This document shows positions 32,416-43,462 of a DNA stretch of 64,000 nt, one piece after another; the first letter of the stretch is position 1; each line of letters opens with the position of its first letter. Source of the stretch: Saccharomyces mikatae IFO 1815 (taxonomy: Eukaryota > Ascomycota > Saccharomycetes > Saccharomycetales > Saccharomycetaceae). Location of the stretch: assembly GCF_947241705.1 (NCBI RefSeq), contig NC_079260.1:1-64000 (forward strand), read 5' to 3'. A program made the translations under genes and the position numbers. The notes under the pieces were generated by a model. The model ran no database searches and was not told the origin of the DNA. It saw nothing but the letters and a program-made list of their open reading frames with translations.

Positions 32416-34170
32416 TTATTTGACGAGGTAAAGTCTACCTTCCCAAGGTTTCAAAACTCTAGAGGAGGCGTCCGCATCGTCGTAATTTCCGAGCATGAAA
32501 GATAAGGAAGCGTCTTCTCTTGGCAAGTTGAATTCAACTTCTTCATCACTGAAATTTAAGGCTGCAAACAGCGTCTTGTCTTCATACTCTTTAGTGAAAC
32601 TAAAGATTTTGTCACTGTCTAAATCAATGAACTGAAAATCGTAACCATAAACCATAAGATCGTTATACTTCTTTCTAGCTTGCAGAGCCCTTCTCCAGAA
32701 GTTGAGGACTGAACCATTGTCTTTCGTTTCCTGCTCAACATTGATTCCCTGTTGAAACGATTCGTTCAGGAAGAACCAGGGCTTGACGTCTGGACCCGTA
32801 AAGCCAGAATTGGGTTTATCTTTAGACCATGGCATGGGGGTTCTCGAATGGTCTCTAGATACCAAGGCAATCCCTTCAAGAAAATCCTTCATTTCCTTGG
32901 AGTCCTTGCCAAACTTTTCTTTGATGATATTGTAATTGGTTTTGACATCGACGTCCTCGTATTTTTCAATGGGCCAGTTTTTGAGATTTATCTGGCCCAA
33001 CTCTTGGCCTTGATAGACATACAATGTTCCTGTCAAGGAACATTCCAACAATGCCAACAGCTTACCAGATATGGTCCGATATTTGGGTGAATCATCAGCA
33101 AATCTCGTGATTGAGCGAGGTTGATCGTGGTTCTCGATATAGGTAGTAGCCCAACTGTCAGTACCGTTGATAAACAAGAAGTTAGATGCAATAGCTTCCT
33201 TCCATTCTTTCAAAGTGAAAGGGACCTTGTTGTAACGGAAAAATGGTGAGGTGCCAATATCGACGTGCGTGAAAGAAAAAACTTCACTGATTTCGTATCT
33301 GGCTGCACTGGTGTATAACGCATTGTCGCTTCCATGAGCAACTTCACCTACTGTCATTATTTCTCTACCATCTTTAACTCTATTTTTCATGAACTTGTGT
33401 AACTCTTGGTGGTATTCATGGATTCTAGGACCATTATGAGACCCCCAATTTGGGTGTTGCAATTTCGAGGTTTTGTCAAAGATCGGAGAGTCTGGTAAGC
33501 CAGGACGTTTTGAGTATAAACCAGCGGTATCAATTCTAAAGCCGTCCACACCACGATCGAGCCAGAATCCAACCGCACTCTCAAAAATTTCTTTTCTGCA
33601 ATCTTCGTTTTCCCAATTCAAATCAGCCTGACCAGTCGCGAATAGACGCAAATAAAATTCATTTGTAGTTTCATCGAACGTCCAAGCCGGTCCACCAAAG
33701 AAAGATCTCCAGTTGTTTGGAGGGATTGGTATGCCATTCTCGTCGTAACCTTTTGGTGGTCTCCAAAAGAACCAATCGCGCTTTGGATTGGTCTTTGAAG
33801 ATCTGCTCTCTTTGAACCATTCATGCTCTGTAGAGCAATGGTTAATGACCAAATCAGTGATGAATTTCATACCAAGCTTGTGAGTTTTGTCAATTAGCTC
33901 AAAACAGTCCTCATTGGTACCGTAAGTTGGCCAAACTTTTTCGTAGTTAGATACGTCATACCCCATATCCTGCTGTGGAGAGTCGTAAAAAGGACAAACC
34001 CAAATAGCGTCAGCACCAAGATCTTTGATGTACTGCAGCTTGGAAGTTATCCCCTTCAAATCACCCCAGCCATCGTTGTTAGAGTCTTTAAAACTTGCCG
34101 GGTAGATTTGATAGATCATGGCTTCTTTCCACCATTTCTTTTCAGTTTCAGGATGATCAGAGATAGTCAT
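32416..34170 (-). CDS. MAL32: Maltase (alpha-glucosidase, MALx2)
   Basis: Cytosolic GH13 enzyme that hydrolyses maltose to glucose. The frame has 584 residues, the length of Mal12/Mal32 (isomaltases have 589). Catalytic residues are in place: the nucleophile Asp214 in GFRIDTAG, the acid Glu276 in TVGEVAHG and Asp349 in NHDQPRS. DLVINH is at about 106. Thr215 after the nucleophile is the maltase residue; isomaltases of the IMA group have Val there, so maltose rather than isomaltose is the expected substrate. It is divergent from the permease at 35027 across an 856-base shared promoter, the standard MAL arrangement. Expected to be induced by maltose and repressed by glucose. Confidence 0.97.
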   Translation of the reverse strand: MTISDHPETEKKWWKEAMIYQIYPASFKDSNNDGWGDLKGITSKLQYIKDLGADAIWVCPFYDSPQQDMGYDVSNYEKVWPTYGTNEDCFELIDKTHKLGMKFITDLVINHCSTEHEWFKESRSSKTNPKRDWFFWRPPKGYDENGIPIPPNNWRSFFGGPAWTFDETTNEFYLRLFATGQADLNWENEDCRKEIFESAVGFWLDRGVDGFRIDTAGLYSKRPGLPDSPIFDKTSKLQHPNWGSHNGPRIHEYHQELHKFMKNRVKDGREIMTVGEVAHGSDNALYTSAARYEISEVFSFTHVDIGTSPFFRYNKVPFTLKEWKEAIASNFLFINGTDSWATTYIENHDQPRSITRFADDSPKYRTISGKLLALLECSLTGTLYVYQGQELGQINLKNWPIEKYEDVDVKTNYNIIKEKFGKDSKEMKDFLEGIALVSRDHSRTPMPWSKDKPNSGFTGPDVKPWFFLNESFQQGINVEQETKDNGSVLNFWRRALQARKKYNDLMVYGYDFQFIDLDSDKIFSFTKEYEDKTLFAALNFSDEEVEFNLPREDASLSFMLGNYDDADASSRVLKPWEGRLYLVK

Positions 34171-34293
34171 TTATGTATTGCAATTATGTTTGACTGATTT
34201 ACTGTTTCAAATCACTTGAAGACTCTGTTCAGAAGAGATGATATTTTTCTTTGAAGACTTACTTACAGGGCTTTTATACCTTGTTCGGGGGGA

Positions 34294-34304
34294 CCCCAGA
34301 AAAA
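34294..34304 (-). promoter_or_regulatory. Mig1-type repressor site
   Basis: Minus strand TTTTTCTGGGG fits the Mig1 consensus (AT-rich block followed by SYGGGG). It lies close to the maltase TATA box, consistent with glucose repression. Confidence 0.6.
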
Positions 34305-34445
34305 TATGCTGCAAGAGGAACCTCGAACAAAGGATCTTTTCATATTACTTTGTTCAAACCATCCCACGATATTGCCATATTACGTAACCGAAGATACCAA
34401 GAAGAGGAACAAAAACCTATTCTATATCGACTTCGAACAACTCTT

Positions 34446-34456
34446 AATTGTGGGGG
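34446..34456 (+). promoter_or_regulatory. Mig1-type repressor site
   Basis: TTAATTGTGGGG fits AT-rich plus SYGGGG. It is directly next to the MAL-activator site, so repressor and activator could compete here. Confidence 0.6.
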
Positions 34457-34458
34457 TT

Positions 34459-34473
34459 CGCGAAAAATCGCGG
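34459..34473. promoter_or_regulatory. MAL-activator binding site (CGC-N9-CGG)
   Basis: CGCGAAAAATCGCGG matches the MGC-N9-MGS consensus of the MALx3 (Mal63-type) zinc-cluster activators, and its core GAAAAATCGCGG is the familiar UAS_MAL sequence. Confidence 0.7.
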
Positions 34474-35026
34474 ATAAACCCTGTAAACCTAAACCCCATA
34501 TTTTACGATATTTTTAACGAAGTCCGCAAAAAGGAAAAAGATTATATAAAAGCGAGAGTTTAAGCGAGTTTGCAACAAGTTTCTACCTCTCAGAATAAGT
34601 TATTACAATCCAATGGTTGTGTTTTCGTACCTAGGTGGTGAAGTTATTCAGGGGAAGAACATATTGTTATAGATTTGAAGTTATGTCAGGTTACTTTTTT
34701 TACGTTTAACTCAGCTTTTGTGCAGGCGTTATAACGCTCTATCTACTTTTGTAAAGAATCGGCACCTGAGGGATTCTTCCTGGACTTCTCGGTAGTTGTT
34801 TAAACTCTTCCCCAGGTCTCAGAAAATCTACATTGAATAACAAACACAAAGAAAATTATTCGTAAACGCAAAGCTTGGCTTAAATCCGGCCGTATACATT
34901 TTGTCCAGAGTGCATAGTGCATAATTATTTATTATAAAAGGAACCATTAGTACTCCAAATTTGCTGTGGTATATTTTGGAATATTCATCAAAGGAATAGA
35001 ATAACATCGAAGATTATTTGTTGAGT

Positions 35027-36871
35027 ATGAAGGGCATATCCTCACTAATAAACAGAAAAAAGGGTAGGAGCGACTTGAACGTAGATAAGATCGAGGACGG
35101 AATTAATGGTACGGATCTCAACTCGATAGAGATGCAGGAGGTAGGTAAGAAATCCGACTTCGATCTTTCCCATATTGAGTATGGCCAAGATTCACGAGGA
35201 CTAAAAGATAATCATGAGGAAGTGCCAGATCTTCTCGATGAAGCTATGCAGGATGCGAAAGAGGCAGATGAAAGTGAGAGGGATATGCCGCTTTTGACGG
35301 CTTTAAAAACATATCCCAAAGCTGCTGCTTGGTCGCTGTTAGTCTCTACAACGCTGATTCAAGAGGGTTATGATACCGCCATTCTTGGATCGTTCTATGC
35401 TTTGCCTATTTTCCAGAAGAAATACGGTTCTCTAAATAGTAAGACGGGAGAATATGAAATTTCAGTTTCTTGGCAGATTGGTTTATGTTTGTGTTACATG
35501 GCAGGTGAGATTGTCGGTTTACAAATGACTGGTCCTTTAGTGGATCATATGGGTAATCGATATACTTTGATTTTGGCGTTGTTCTTTTTGGCTGCTTTCA
35601 TTTTTATTCTGTATTTTTGCAAAAGTTTGGGCATGATTGCCACAGGTCAGGCATTGTGTGGTATACCTTGGGGTTGTTTCCAATGTTTGACTGTCTCATA
35701 TGCTTCCGAAATCTGTCCTTTGGCACTAAGATACTACCTGACAACTTATTCGAATTTGTGTTGGACTTTTGGCCAACTTTTTGCTGCCGGTATCATGAAG
35801 AATTCCCAGAACAAATATGCTAACTCAGAATTGGGATATAAGCTACCATTTGCTTTACAATGGATCTGGCCTCTTCCCCTGGCAATAGGGATTTTCCTCG
35901 CACCCGAATCTCCATGGTGGTTGATCAAGAAAGGAAGAATGGAACAGGCGAAGAGATCGCTTGAAAGGACATTGAGTGGTAAGGGTCCCGAGAAAGAATT
36001 GCTGGTAAGTATGGAACTAGATAAAATCAAAACGACTATAGAAAAGGAGCAAAAAATGTCAAATGAGGGAACTTACTGGGATTGTGTGAAGGACGGTATC
36101 AATCGGAGGAGAACGAGAATTGCATGCTTATGTTGGATTGGTCAAACATCCTGTGGTGCATCACTGATTGGTTACTCAACTTATTTCTACGAAAAAGCTG
36201 GTGTTAGTACCGATACAGCTTTCACTTTTAGTATTATTCAGTACTGTCTTGGTATCGCTGCAACGTTCATATCCTGGTGGGCTTCGAAATATTATGGTAG
36301 ATTTGACCTTTATACGGTTGGATTGGCTTTTCAAGGCATTATGTTCTTCATTATCGGCGGTTTGGGATGCTCGGATACTCACGGTGCCAAAATGGGAAGT
36401 GGTGCTCTTTTAATGGTTGTTGCCTTCTTCTACAACTTGGGTATTGCGCCTGTCGTTTTCTGCTTAGTTTCTGAAATACCGTCTTCTAGGCTAAGAACCA
36501 AAACAATCATTTTGGCTCGTAATGCTTATAACGTGATAAGTATTGTGGTTACAGTTTTGATCATGTACCAATTAAATTCAGAGAAATGGAACTGGGGTGC
36601 GAAGTCAGGGTTTTTCTGGGGAAGCTTCTGTCTCGTTACTTTGGCTTGGGCGGTTGTTGACCTACCCGAAACTGCGGGTAGAACCTTTATGGAAATAAAC
36701 GAATTATTTAGACTTGGTGTTCCAGCAAGGAAGTTCAAGTCTACTAAAGTGGACCCATTTGCGGTGGCTAAAGCGGCTGCTGCAGAAGCAGCCCTTAGAG
36801 ATCCCAAGGAGGATATGGAAACTTCCATTGTGGAAGAAGGGCAAAGTATGCCATCCGTTATAAACAAATGA
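35027..36871 (+). CDS. MAL31: Maltose permease (MALx1)
   Basis: Plasma-membrane maltose/proton symporter of the MFS sugar-porter family. The start is taken at the ATG at 35027, giving 614 residues, identical in length to Mal31/Mal61; the open frame begins slightly earlier without an ATG. The acidic N-terminal segment [20 protein letters not shown] resembles the region needed for glucose-induced endocytosis. Twelve membrane spans follow, with MGNRYTL in the loop between spans 2 and 3, [13 protein letters not shown] after span 6 and [17 protein letters not shown] after span 12. It is much closer to Mal31 than to the broad-range Agt1. Divergent partner of the maltase; the activator gene downstream is decayed. 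Confidence 0.97.
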   Translation: MKGISSLINRKKGRSDLNVDKIEDGINGTDLNSIEMQEVGKKSDFDLSHIEYGQDSRGLKDNHEEVPDLLDEAMQDAKEADESERDMPLLTALKTYPKAAAWSLLVSTTLIQEGYDTAILGSFYALPIFQKKYGSLNSKTGEYEISVSWQIGLCLCYMAGEIVGLQMTGPLVDHMGNRYTLILALFFLAAFIFILYFCKSLGMIATGQALCGIPWGCFQCLTVSYASEICPLALRYYLTTYSNLCWTFGQLFAAGIMKNSQNKYANSELGYKLPFALQWIWPLPLAIGIFLAPESPWWLIKKGRMEQAKRSLERTLSGKGPEKELLVSMELDKIKTTIEKEQKMSNEGTYWDCVKDGINRRRTRIACLCWIGQTSCGASLIGYSTYFYEKAGVSTDTAFTFSIIQYCLGIAATFISWWASKYYGRFDLYTVGLAFQGIMFFIIGGLGCSDTHGAKMGSGALLMVVAFFYNLGIAPVVFCLVSEIPSSRLRTKTIILARNAYNVISIVVTVLIMYQLNSEKWNWGAKSGFFWGSFCLVTLAWAVVDLPETAGRTFMEINELFRLGVPARKFKSTKVDPFAVAKAAAAEAALRDPKEDMETSIVEEGQSMPSVINK

Positions 36872-37105
36872 GCTTTCACCGGATAGATTAATATGGCCTT
36901 ATTATCTTCTATATACCTAATATTTAATACATCAAGACTGCATTTGCATTCCCTATGTTGAATTTCTCATAAAGGTTTGATTGGGACTTCGGAGTTCTTT
37001 GAGTGTTACTTTGGAGCTTTACCAACTACAAAACACTAATAAAGAAATTGCCACTCATTTCAACTTACGGAAGGCTATGATGATAGAAAATATGATAACA
37101 TCCCG

Positions 37106-37433
37106 TGAGGACTGGATAAAGTTGAGATAATCATTGGGTTTCCATTGTTGATGAAGATAATATCATCATTTAAATATAATATACTATAAGTTTACCCTTA
37201 GTATTTTAGAATCCATATAAGGGAATCAAAACTACATTATAAATACATCCATTTCTTCTTCTGTTTTGTTCGTTGTCATTCAGTGTCTTATTACATTATC
37301 CATCCATGTGTTTCAGCTTCCACCAACTTCGATGACGTTTCCGTTATTCATCTCATTTTCTTACACTATATATGATAGTAGACCAACAAGATAAGTACTT
37401 GTCCTTATAAGGCAGTTGAATATTATTCCAACA
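37106..37433 (-). mobile_element. Solo delta LTR, old
   Basis: A 328-base delta-like block from TGAGGACTGG to TTATTCCAACA, on the minus strand. It still shows TTACATTATCCATCCATG and TCAGCTTCCAC segments of the delta LTR but differs at many positions from the Ty1 copy. It has no recognisable target duplication. It is the oldest of the LTRs here and lies between the permease and the decayed activator. Confidence 0.85.
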
Positions 37434-37949
37434 ACAGTAATGGTTCTTTGCTCGTATTTAAACACACATCTTCTTTATTATAAAAATATTTCATTTTCAG
37501 AAAAATCATCTGAGCTAAAAATCAAAATCAATCGGATTAATATCTTTTTTAATATATCTTGGGACTATCAATTATTTACAAAATATTAGAAATACTTGAA
37601 AAAATCAGCGAGTTTTAAAATTTTATTCAAAACCCCTTTGGATCATTTTTTATTACAGAGTTACCTTGAAAAAAACTTGGATGAATTTTCAAAAAGTTCC
37701 AACTTGTTAACTTAATACTTTCATCGTACTGTTTACAACTTTCACTGTTACATTAGCTAATTCAGATAGCTTTGTTGAGGTTTCTTAATGGACATTACAG
37801 GTGTTCTTTGAAAATAAGCCTCTCCAAACATGTCCCGTTAGTATTCAAGGATAATTTATTCATACATCTGTCATATGAAGTACTAGTTTCTATACTAGTA
37901 TTCTAGCACAATATCAGAAATATAAAAATCTATTTATCCGTAAGACCAC
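37434..37949. other. Intergenic, nothing recognised
   Basis: AT-rich spacer between the old solo LTR and the MALx3 relic. If the activator gene once had a full C-terminus it would have occupied this stretch, but I see no similarity left. Confidence 0.4.
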
Positions 37950-38340
37950 AGCATTTACCAAGTGATGCTACATAAAGTTGATTCCACACCTTTCTTTAAT
38001 ATTTTTCAGGACAATAATCACTAGCACAATAAGTGGCTAAAGCGTCATAATAAAAGTTTCTTGGTATGCTAAAGATCCTGATCACCTCAGGGAAACAATT
38101 CAGAGAAAACGCACGGTTAGTTATAATCTTTGGAAACCGTGGGGCTATTGTCGCATTCATAATTGTGACACACTTAATGTATAGGGCATAGCGTATACAT
38201 ATCTCATAAGAAGCAAGTAACAAAACTTACCTCCTACTTACTACTAATACAATTCAAAGAATAGTATGTTTCTTTGCAGTGAAAGTAACGGCCTCTTCGT
38301 CATATTTCTTGTTCAGAAGTTTGTGAAGAACATCATAGCA
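37950..38340 (-). pseudogene. MAL33: MALx3 zinc-cluster activator relic
   Basis: Two pieces of a Mal33/Mal13-type activator survive in order on the minus strand. YDVLHKLLNKKYDEE at about 38338-38290 matches Mal33 YDDLHKLLEEKYDD. The 38223-37996 frame contains YALYIKCVTIMNATIAPRFP and FPEVIRIFSIPRNFYYDALA, matching Mal33 YAVYIKCVTSLDATIAPPLP and LEVIRVFTIPGKCFYDALA. Past its stop, RKVWNQLYVASL still matches the next Mal33 segment. About 90 residues between the pieces are gone, as are the zinc cluster and the C-terminus. Position and orientation (tail-to-tail with MALx1) are those of a standard MAL locus. The gene cannot work, so MAL expression must depend on an activator elsewhere. Confidence 0.85.
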
Positions 38341-39815
38341 GAACAAAGGCTAGACTATATAGTGGAACCTAATATATCCGAAAACCCTAAATAACCAGCT
38401 TTTTTGGAACCTCATTGAATATTTTAGAATGTGATATCATTATTCAAAACATATCATCTGTACACCAAGTTAAATGGAAACACCATCATCAACTTTGAGC
38501 CTCATTATAATCACATAAAAATCCACATCCTGTCTGTTTTACTGGTGACTACGCACTATTAGGGTCAACAATATGTTTTTTCCAATGTTTCAGGTATTTA
38601 ATGGGCGAAATTTGGAACCATTGATTCCAGTTGCTAACTTGTCATAATATGGAAGTTTTCAATGGCCGAAGTTGGTCTTTCCCTCGATGGCAATGTCACC
38701 GACTCTTCTGAAAATAATGGCAAAGTTACTAGCTTGAGACATAAAATTTTGCTTTTCTTTGTTTACTTCTAGTTAATTTTTTGGTGGTTTCATTATTCAC
38801 TTAAAAGTTGTATTTTATAATGTTGAAATGATTGGCCTTTTTCATTTGTGCAATTCTAGTTGACAACAATTGGAGTAACTTACATGCCGTGCCACCTTAA
38901 ATTTAGTATCACTGTGGAAATGAGATGAGCAAGCTAACGTGTAGGCGTTCTGTGATCAGAGGTAAGAGATAAGACGCCGGAGATAAAATACAGCATTATA
39001 CACTTTGTGTCCTGAAGAAAAAGAAAGTAAAGAAAACAGCTCTTGAATGAGTTTTAATATGCATCCCTGATATGGACCGATGTATGCTGAATCTATGCGT
39101 AGCTAGCCAGCTTCAACGAACTCTGTTTTCTGCTTACCAATAATCAATCGCGAGAACTTTCCTCTATATGCTTGCATTATACCTAATGCCAGCCAACCTT
39201 TCTGCTTTTTTTCTTCGGAAAAAAGGGGTCACATGTTGTGCAGCGTGGGATAGTCTTTGTGCCTAATTGTGTGCCTGTTTCTTGTTTTTGCCTTTGTGCC
39301 TGAGTCGTTCTACCCCGCGTTATCCCACCACATTAACCACTCTCTCCTTGGCGTGGGTCTGAAATTGCTGTAGAACAACTTCAACTAGTTCATTTTTAGC
39401 ATAAACTTTCTTTTTATTTTTAACTCACCTTTTTTGGTCGAAACACACCATAATTATACGTCATTGAATGAATTTTTCGCGCAGTTCCAAGCAACAAACT
39501 TTCCGTAGAAGTTGTGAAGCGATGGGACAGGTACATACATTCATCGTATTTGATGAAAATGGGGAAAAATCGCTTACACCGTAATGCTGGCCACTGCAAT
39601 TCAGAAGCATTGTATTATAGGGGGAATCTGTGGGGAGATAATTGTCTCAAATTTTCAGATATAATTCAATTTACATATAAATAGCTAACAGCAACTGTCT
39701 AACGATTCGCATTAATTTCTTTCCTTGCTCTCTGCACATCATAGTAATATTAGTAATAATATTAACAAAAACAAAGATAAAAAACGAGAAAAGAAGACAA
39801 GTAACAACTTTAAAA
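38341..39815. other. Junction spacer and DSF1 upstream region
   Basis: About 1.5 kb between the MALx3 relic and DSF1. Somewhere here the variable subtelomere joins the conserved arm. Minus-strand frames near 38640-38730 give short protein-like stretches I cannot identify. The part from about 39,000 on, with GGGGTCACATG and poly-A runs before the ATG, serves as DSF1 promoter. Confidence 0.5.
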
Positions 39816-41324
39816 ATGACAAAGTCCAATGAAACAACAGCTACCAGCTTGAATGCAAAAACTCTCAAGAGTTTTCAATCCACCCTTCCAATACCAACTT
39901 ACCCCAGAGAAGGCGTTAAACAGGGTATTGTTCATCTGGGTGTTGGTGCATTCCATCGTTCCCACTTGGCCGTTTTCATGAACCGTTTGATGCAGGATCA
40001 CAGCTTGAAGGACTGGTCAATATGTGGTGTTGGCTTAATGAAGGCAGATGCCCTTATGCGCGATGCTATGAAAGCCCAAGATTGTCTATACACAGTTGTA
40101 GAGCGCGGTATCAAGGAAACCAACGCTTACATTGTCGGTTCCATCACCGCATACATGTACGCACCCGATGATCCAAGGGCTGTCATCGAAAAGATGGCCA
40201 ACCCAGATACACATATTGTTTCTCTAACCGTTACCGAGAACGGTTATTACCATAGTGAAGCAACAAACTCGTTAATGACCGATGCTCCGGAAATTGTCAA
40301 CGATTTGAATCATCCAGAGAATCCTGCCACTCTCTACGGTTACCTATATGAGGCTCTATTGCTGCGTTACAAGAAAGGCCTCACTCCCTTCACCATTATG
40401 TCCTGTGACAACATGCCTCAAAACGGTATCACAGTCAAGGCTATGCTTGTTGCGTTTGCCAAGTTAAAGAAGGATGAGAAGTTCGCTGCCTGGATCGAAG
40501 AGAAGGTTACTTCTCCTAACTGTATGGTTGATCGTGTCACACCACGTTGCACTGACAAGGAGCGCAAGTACGTCACTGACACTTGGGGAATTAAGGACCA
40601 ATGTCCCGTTGTTGCAGAGCCTTTCATCCAATGGGTTCTTGAAGACAACTTTTCTGACGGCCGTCCTCCTTGGGAACTTGTCGGTGTTCAAGTTGTCAAG
40701 GATGTCGATTCCTATGAACTGATGAAATTGCGTCTGCTTAACGGTGGGCACTCAGCCATGGGATACCTTGGATACTTGGCCGGTTACACCTATATACACG
40801 AGGTCGTCAACGACCCAACCATCAACAAGTACATCCGTGTTTTGATGCGTGAGGAAGTCATCCCATTGTTACCTAAGGTGCCAGGCGTGGATTTCGAAGA
40901 ATACACTGCGTCTGTGTTGGAGAGATTCTCCAATCCAGCAATTCAGGACACCGTTGCACGTATCTGTTTGATGGGCTCAGGTAAGATGCCCAAGTACGTT
41001 TTACCTTCGATCTACGAGCAGTTGCGCAAGCCTAACGGCAAGTATAAGTTGTTGGCAGTGTGTGTGGCTGGATGGTTCCGTTATTTGACCGGTGTCGACA
41101 TGAACGGCAAACCATTCGAAATTGAGGACCCCATGGCAGATACCTTGAAGGCTGCTGCTGTTAAGGGTGGTAAGGATCCTCACGAGCTACTTAACATCGA
41201 GGTCCTTTTCAGCCCTGAAATTCGTGATAGCAAGGACTTTGTTGCGCAATTGACTCACTCGCTAGAAGTTGTTTATGATAAAGGACCACTTGCCGCTGTG
41301 AACGAAGTTCTAGACCAGGTGTAA
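39816..41324 (+). CDS. DSF1: Mannitol dehydrogenase
   Basis: NAD-dependent polyol dehydrogenase that interconverts mannitol and fructose (long-chain mannitol dehydrogenase family). 502 residues, the same as S. cerevisiae Dsf1. The N-terminal nucleotide-binding domain begins IVHLGVGAFHRSHLAVFM at about residue 41. The catalytic region KLRLLNGGHSAMGYLGYLAG (about 304-325) carries the conserved Lys, Asn and His of the family. It lies tail-to-tail with HXT13, whose relatives Hxt13/15/17 transport mannitol and sorbitol, so the two form a polyol-use pair; S. cerevisiae has a second such pair (YNR073C-HXT17). This is the first gene in chromosome V synteny. Confidence 0.97.
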   Translation: MTKSNETTATSLNAKTLKSFQSTLPIPTYPREGVKQGIVHLGVGAFHRSHLAVFMNRLMQDHSLKDWSICGVGLMKADALMRDAMKAQDCLYTVVERGIKETNAYIVGSITAYMYAPDDPRAVIEKMANPDTHIVSLTVTENGYYHSEATNSLMTDAPEIVNDLNHPENPATLYGYLYEALLLRYKKGLTPFTIMSCDNMPQNGITVKAMLVAFAKLKKDEKFAAWIEEKVTSPNCMVDRVTPRCTDKERKYVTDTWGIKDQCPVVAEPFIQWVLEDNFSDGRPPWELVGVQVVKDVDSYELMKLRLLNGGHSAMGYLGYLAGYTYIHEVVNDPTINKYIRVLMREEVIPLLPKVPGVDFEEYTASVLERFSNPAIQDTVARICLMGSGKMPKYVLPSIYEQLRKPNGKYKLLAVCVAGWFRYLTGVDMNGKPFEIEDPMADTLKAAAVKGGKDPHELLNIEVLFSPEIRDSKDFVAQLTHSLEVVYDKGPLAAVNEVLDQV

Positions 41325-41758
41325 TTTAGAAAGCGATCCGCGTGCCTGGATAGTAATGAGCAGATATCTGGGATAGATTATGTGTTTTTGTACTTTTTTT
41401 ATATTATTTTGTTTAGTCATGTAACGTATTATATACCTGTCAATGCATTCTCGATGAATTTTAATAACTACTCAATAACACACATATTTGTGTTGGTCAC
41501 TGCCATCACCCTCGATATCCACATCACAGATATTAAGCTTTCTCCTTTCGCTTTGTAGAAAAAAAGGAAACGATCAGACATAATACTGTTTTCTGAATAA
41601 ACTGGTGCTCAGGTGGTAAACACATACCAGCATGTAAGGGTATCGATCTTCATAGCTTCGTGGACCTTCATAAATTCGTCACAAATTAAAATTACACATT
41701 TATATGTAGAGCATAATATACAATGCTGCCTAAAACGGCAAGAATATGATCCCAACGA
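41325..41758. other. Convergent intergenic region DSF1-HXT13
   Basis: The 3' ends of both genes meet here. T-rich and TATATA-type stretches near 41395-41435 and 41690-41720 fit yeast 3'-end formation signals. No other feature is seen. Confidence 0.5.
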
Positions 41759-43462
41759 TCAATTAGAAGCCTTTGAAAACTTCAAAAATTTCTTCCAATC
41801 TTTCTCCTGAGTCTCAGTCTCTTCTGAATGGACTCCTCTCCTTGATGGTGGAACCCAAGATGTGGATTTCCATGGCTTCACACCTTCTTCGTACAGTAAT
41901 TGGATTTCTTCCAAAGATAAACCGATTGTTTCTGGTAAAAAGAAGAATATGTACAAAAACATGGCAACCAAACATCCAACAAACACATAACCATAGTAGA
42001 AATGGATCGAGCCGGTAATGAATGGTGTGAAGAAACCGATCAAGAATTGCCATAGCCAGTTGAATGCAGTTGAAATGGACATAGCTCTGGACTTGACCTT
42101 CGAAGGGAACGACTCAGCAACCACGATATAAGCGACTGGTGCCCATGTTGTTGCGAAGCAGAATATATAAAAGCAGGTGAACACAATCATAGCATTACCT
42201 GCACCTTTCGAAGAGGGACCATCCTGGCCATGGGGGTAAAGACATTTCACCCCGATACTAGCAAATATAACCATACAAGCCATCATTCCAGCTGCACCGA
42301 ACAATAGACATTTACGACGACCGATCTTGTCGACGACCATAACAGCGATGATAGTGGAGAAGAAATTCACGGTACCCAAAACGATTGAGGTCTCAAAACC
42401 GTCAGTAAGCCCGACAGATTTGAAGATGGTAGTTCCGTAGAAGAAAAAGTAGTTTTCACCGGTAAGTTGCAAAAATGTTTGCACTAGGATCCCTGTAATC
42501 AAACGTTGAAGAACCTTTGTTTTAATTGAGAAAAGTTCCTTCCATGATGCTTCTCCTAGTTCCTTTTGGGCGAGCACCCCGACGTTGATTTCTTCAACCT
42601 GTCTCTGTACCCATGGATCCTCTGGTGAAACCTTGTTAATCTTTGCAATCGAAATACATGCATCCTCATGTCTTTCACACTCGATCAAATACCTGGGTGA
42701 TTCTGGGACCAATAGCATACCAATGATGATAATCAGGGCCCACAAAAAGCAAAGCCCAAGAGGCACTCTCCATTGTGCAGTGTTGTCATATTTCCTTGTT
42801 CCATAAACACTACAATAACCTAAGAAAATACCAAAGGTCATGTTCAGTTGGTACAATGAAATAAGCCCACCTCTCAGGTCCTTGGGTGCTATTTCCGACA
42901 AAAGCATTGGACACAACACCGAACAACCACCAGCACCGAGACCGTAAATGATCTTACCGACAAAGTATTGGTACCATTTATGGTTTGAACTGATCTGAAT
43001 AATGGCACCAACCATATATACCAATACCACAATCACAATTGCTAGCCTTCTGCCTAACTTATCGGCAAAACGGGCGAAAGAGACACCCCCTATAGCACAT
43101 CCGACACTAAACATGGCGACCAAAAGACCCATACGAACATTGCTTAAGTAGTACTCTCCAGTACTGTGCTTGTAGGATCCAAAGTTCATTTTGAAGTTGT
43201 CCATGTTGATGAAACCTGCTGTAATACCACTATCCCAACCAGGTAGGAAACCTCCAAAGGATATAGGATAACAGAGTAAATAGATGACGAGGTAACCTAG
43301 AAGGCCCCTCTTTGGAGGCTCTATTGTATCCCCATTTAAAACTTCGTTGTCATCAAACTCATCAGACCACTCTTTTTCCACACGTGGTGCGATATGAACA
43401 TCGGCATTAGAAGCGTTCTGAATATCTGTATCACTTCCGACAGAAGATTGTACAGTAGACAT
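41759..43462 (-). CDS. HXT13: Hexose/polyol transporter
   Basis: MFS sugar porter of the plasma membrane, 567 residues (S. cerevisiae Hxt13 564). Twelve spans with the expected signatures: FADKLGRRLAIV after span 2, LLVPESPRYLIE before the central loop, VVDKIGRRKCLLFGA after span 8 and LPETIGLSLEEIQLLYEEG after span 12. Hxt13, 15 and 17 transport hexitols such as mannitol and sorbitol better than glucose, which fits the neighbouring mannitol dehydrogenase. Closest to Hxt13 by gene order and N-terminus; Hxt13/15/16/17 are very alike, so identity rests on synteny. Confidence 0.96.
   Translation of the reverse strand: MSTVQSSVGSDTDIQNASNADVHIAPRVEKEWSDEFDDNEVLNGDTIEPPKRGLLGYLVIYLLCYPISFGGFLPGWDSGITAGFINMDNFKMNFGSYKHSTGEYYLSNVRMGLLVAMFSVGCAIGGVSFARFADKLGRRLAIVIVVLVYMVGAIIQISSNHKWYQYFVGKIIYGLGAGGCSVLCPMLLSEIAPKDLRGGLISLYQLNMTFGIFLGYCSVYGTRKYDNTAQWRVPLGLCFLWALIIIIGMLLVPESPRYLIECERHEDACISIAKINKVSPEDPWVQRQVEEINVGVLAQKELGEASWKELFSIKTKVLQRLITGILVQTFLQLTGENYFFFYGTTIFKSVGLTDGFETSIVLGTVNFFSTIIAVMVVDKIGRRKCLLFGAAGMMACMVIFASIGVKCLYPHGQDGPSSKGAGNAMIVFTCFYIFCFATTWAPVAYIVVAESFPSKVKSRAMSISTAFNWLWQFLIGFFTPFITGSIHFYYGYVFVGCLVAMFLYIFFFLPETIGLSLEEIQLLYEEGVKPWKSTSWVPPSRRGVHSEETETQEKDWKKFLKFSKASN

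Larger units (their letters stand above)
34171..35026. promoter_or_regulatory. Divergent MALx2-MALx1 promoter
   Basis: Shared control region. It contains one clear MAL-activator site and two Mig1-type sites (listed separately), a TATAAAAG at 34271-34278 on the minus strand about 100 bases before the maltase ATG, and a TATAAAAG at 34933-34940 on the + strand about 90 bases before the permease ATG. A further TATATAAAAG sits near 34543-34552. Confidence 0.8.

Noticed and set aside
32416-34170. Isomaltase (IMA) identity for the alpha-glucosidase
   Set aside because: Length is 584 and Thr follows the nucleophile Asp, both maltase features.
35027-36871. AGT1/MAL11-type broad alpha-glucoside permease
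   Set aside because: Length and sequence blocks agree with Mal31/Mal61 instead.
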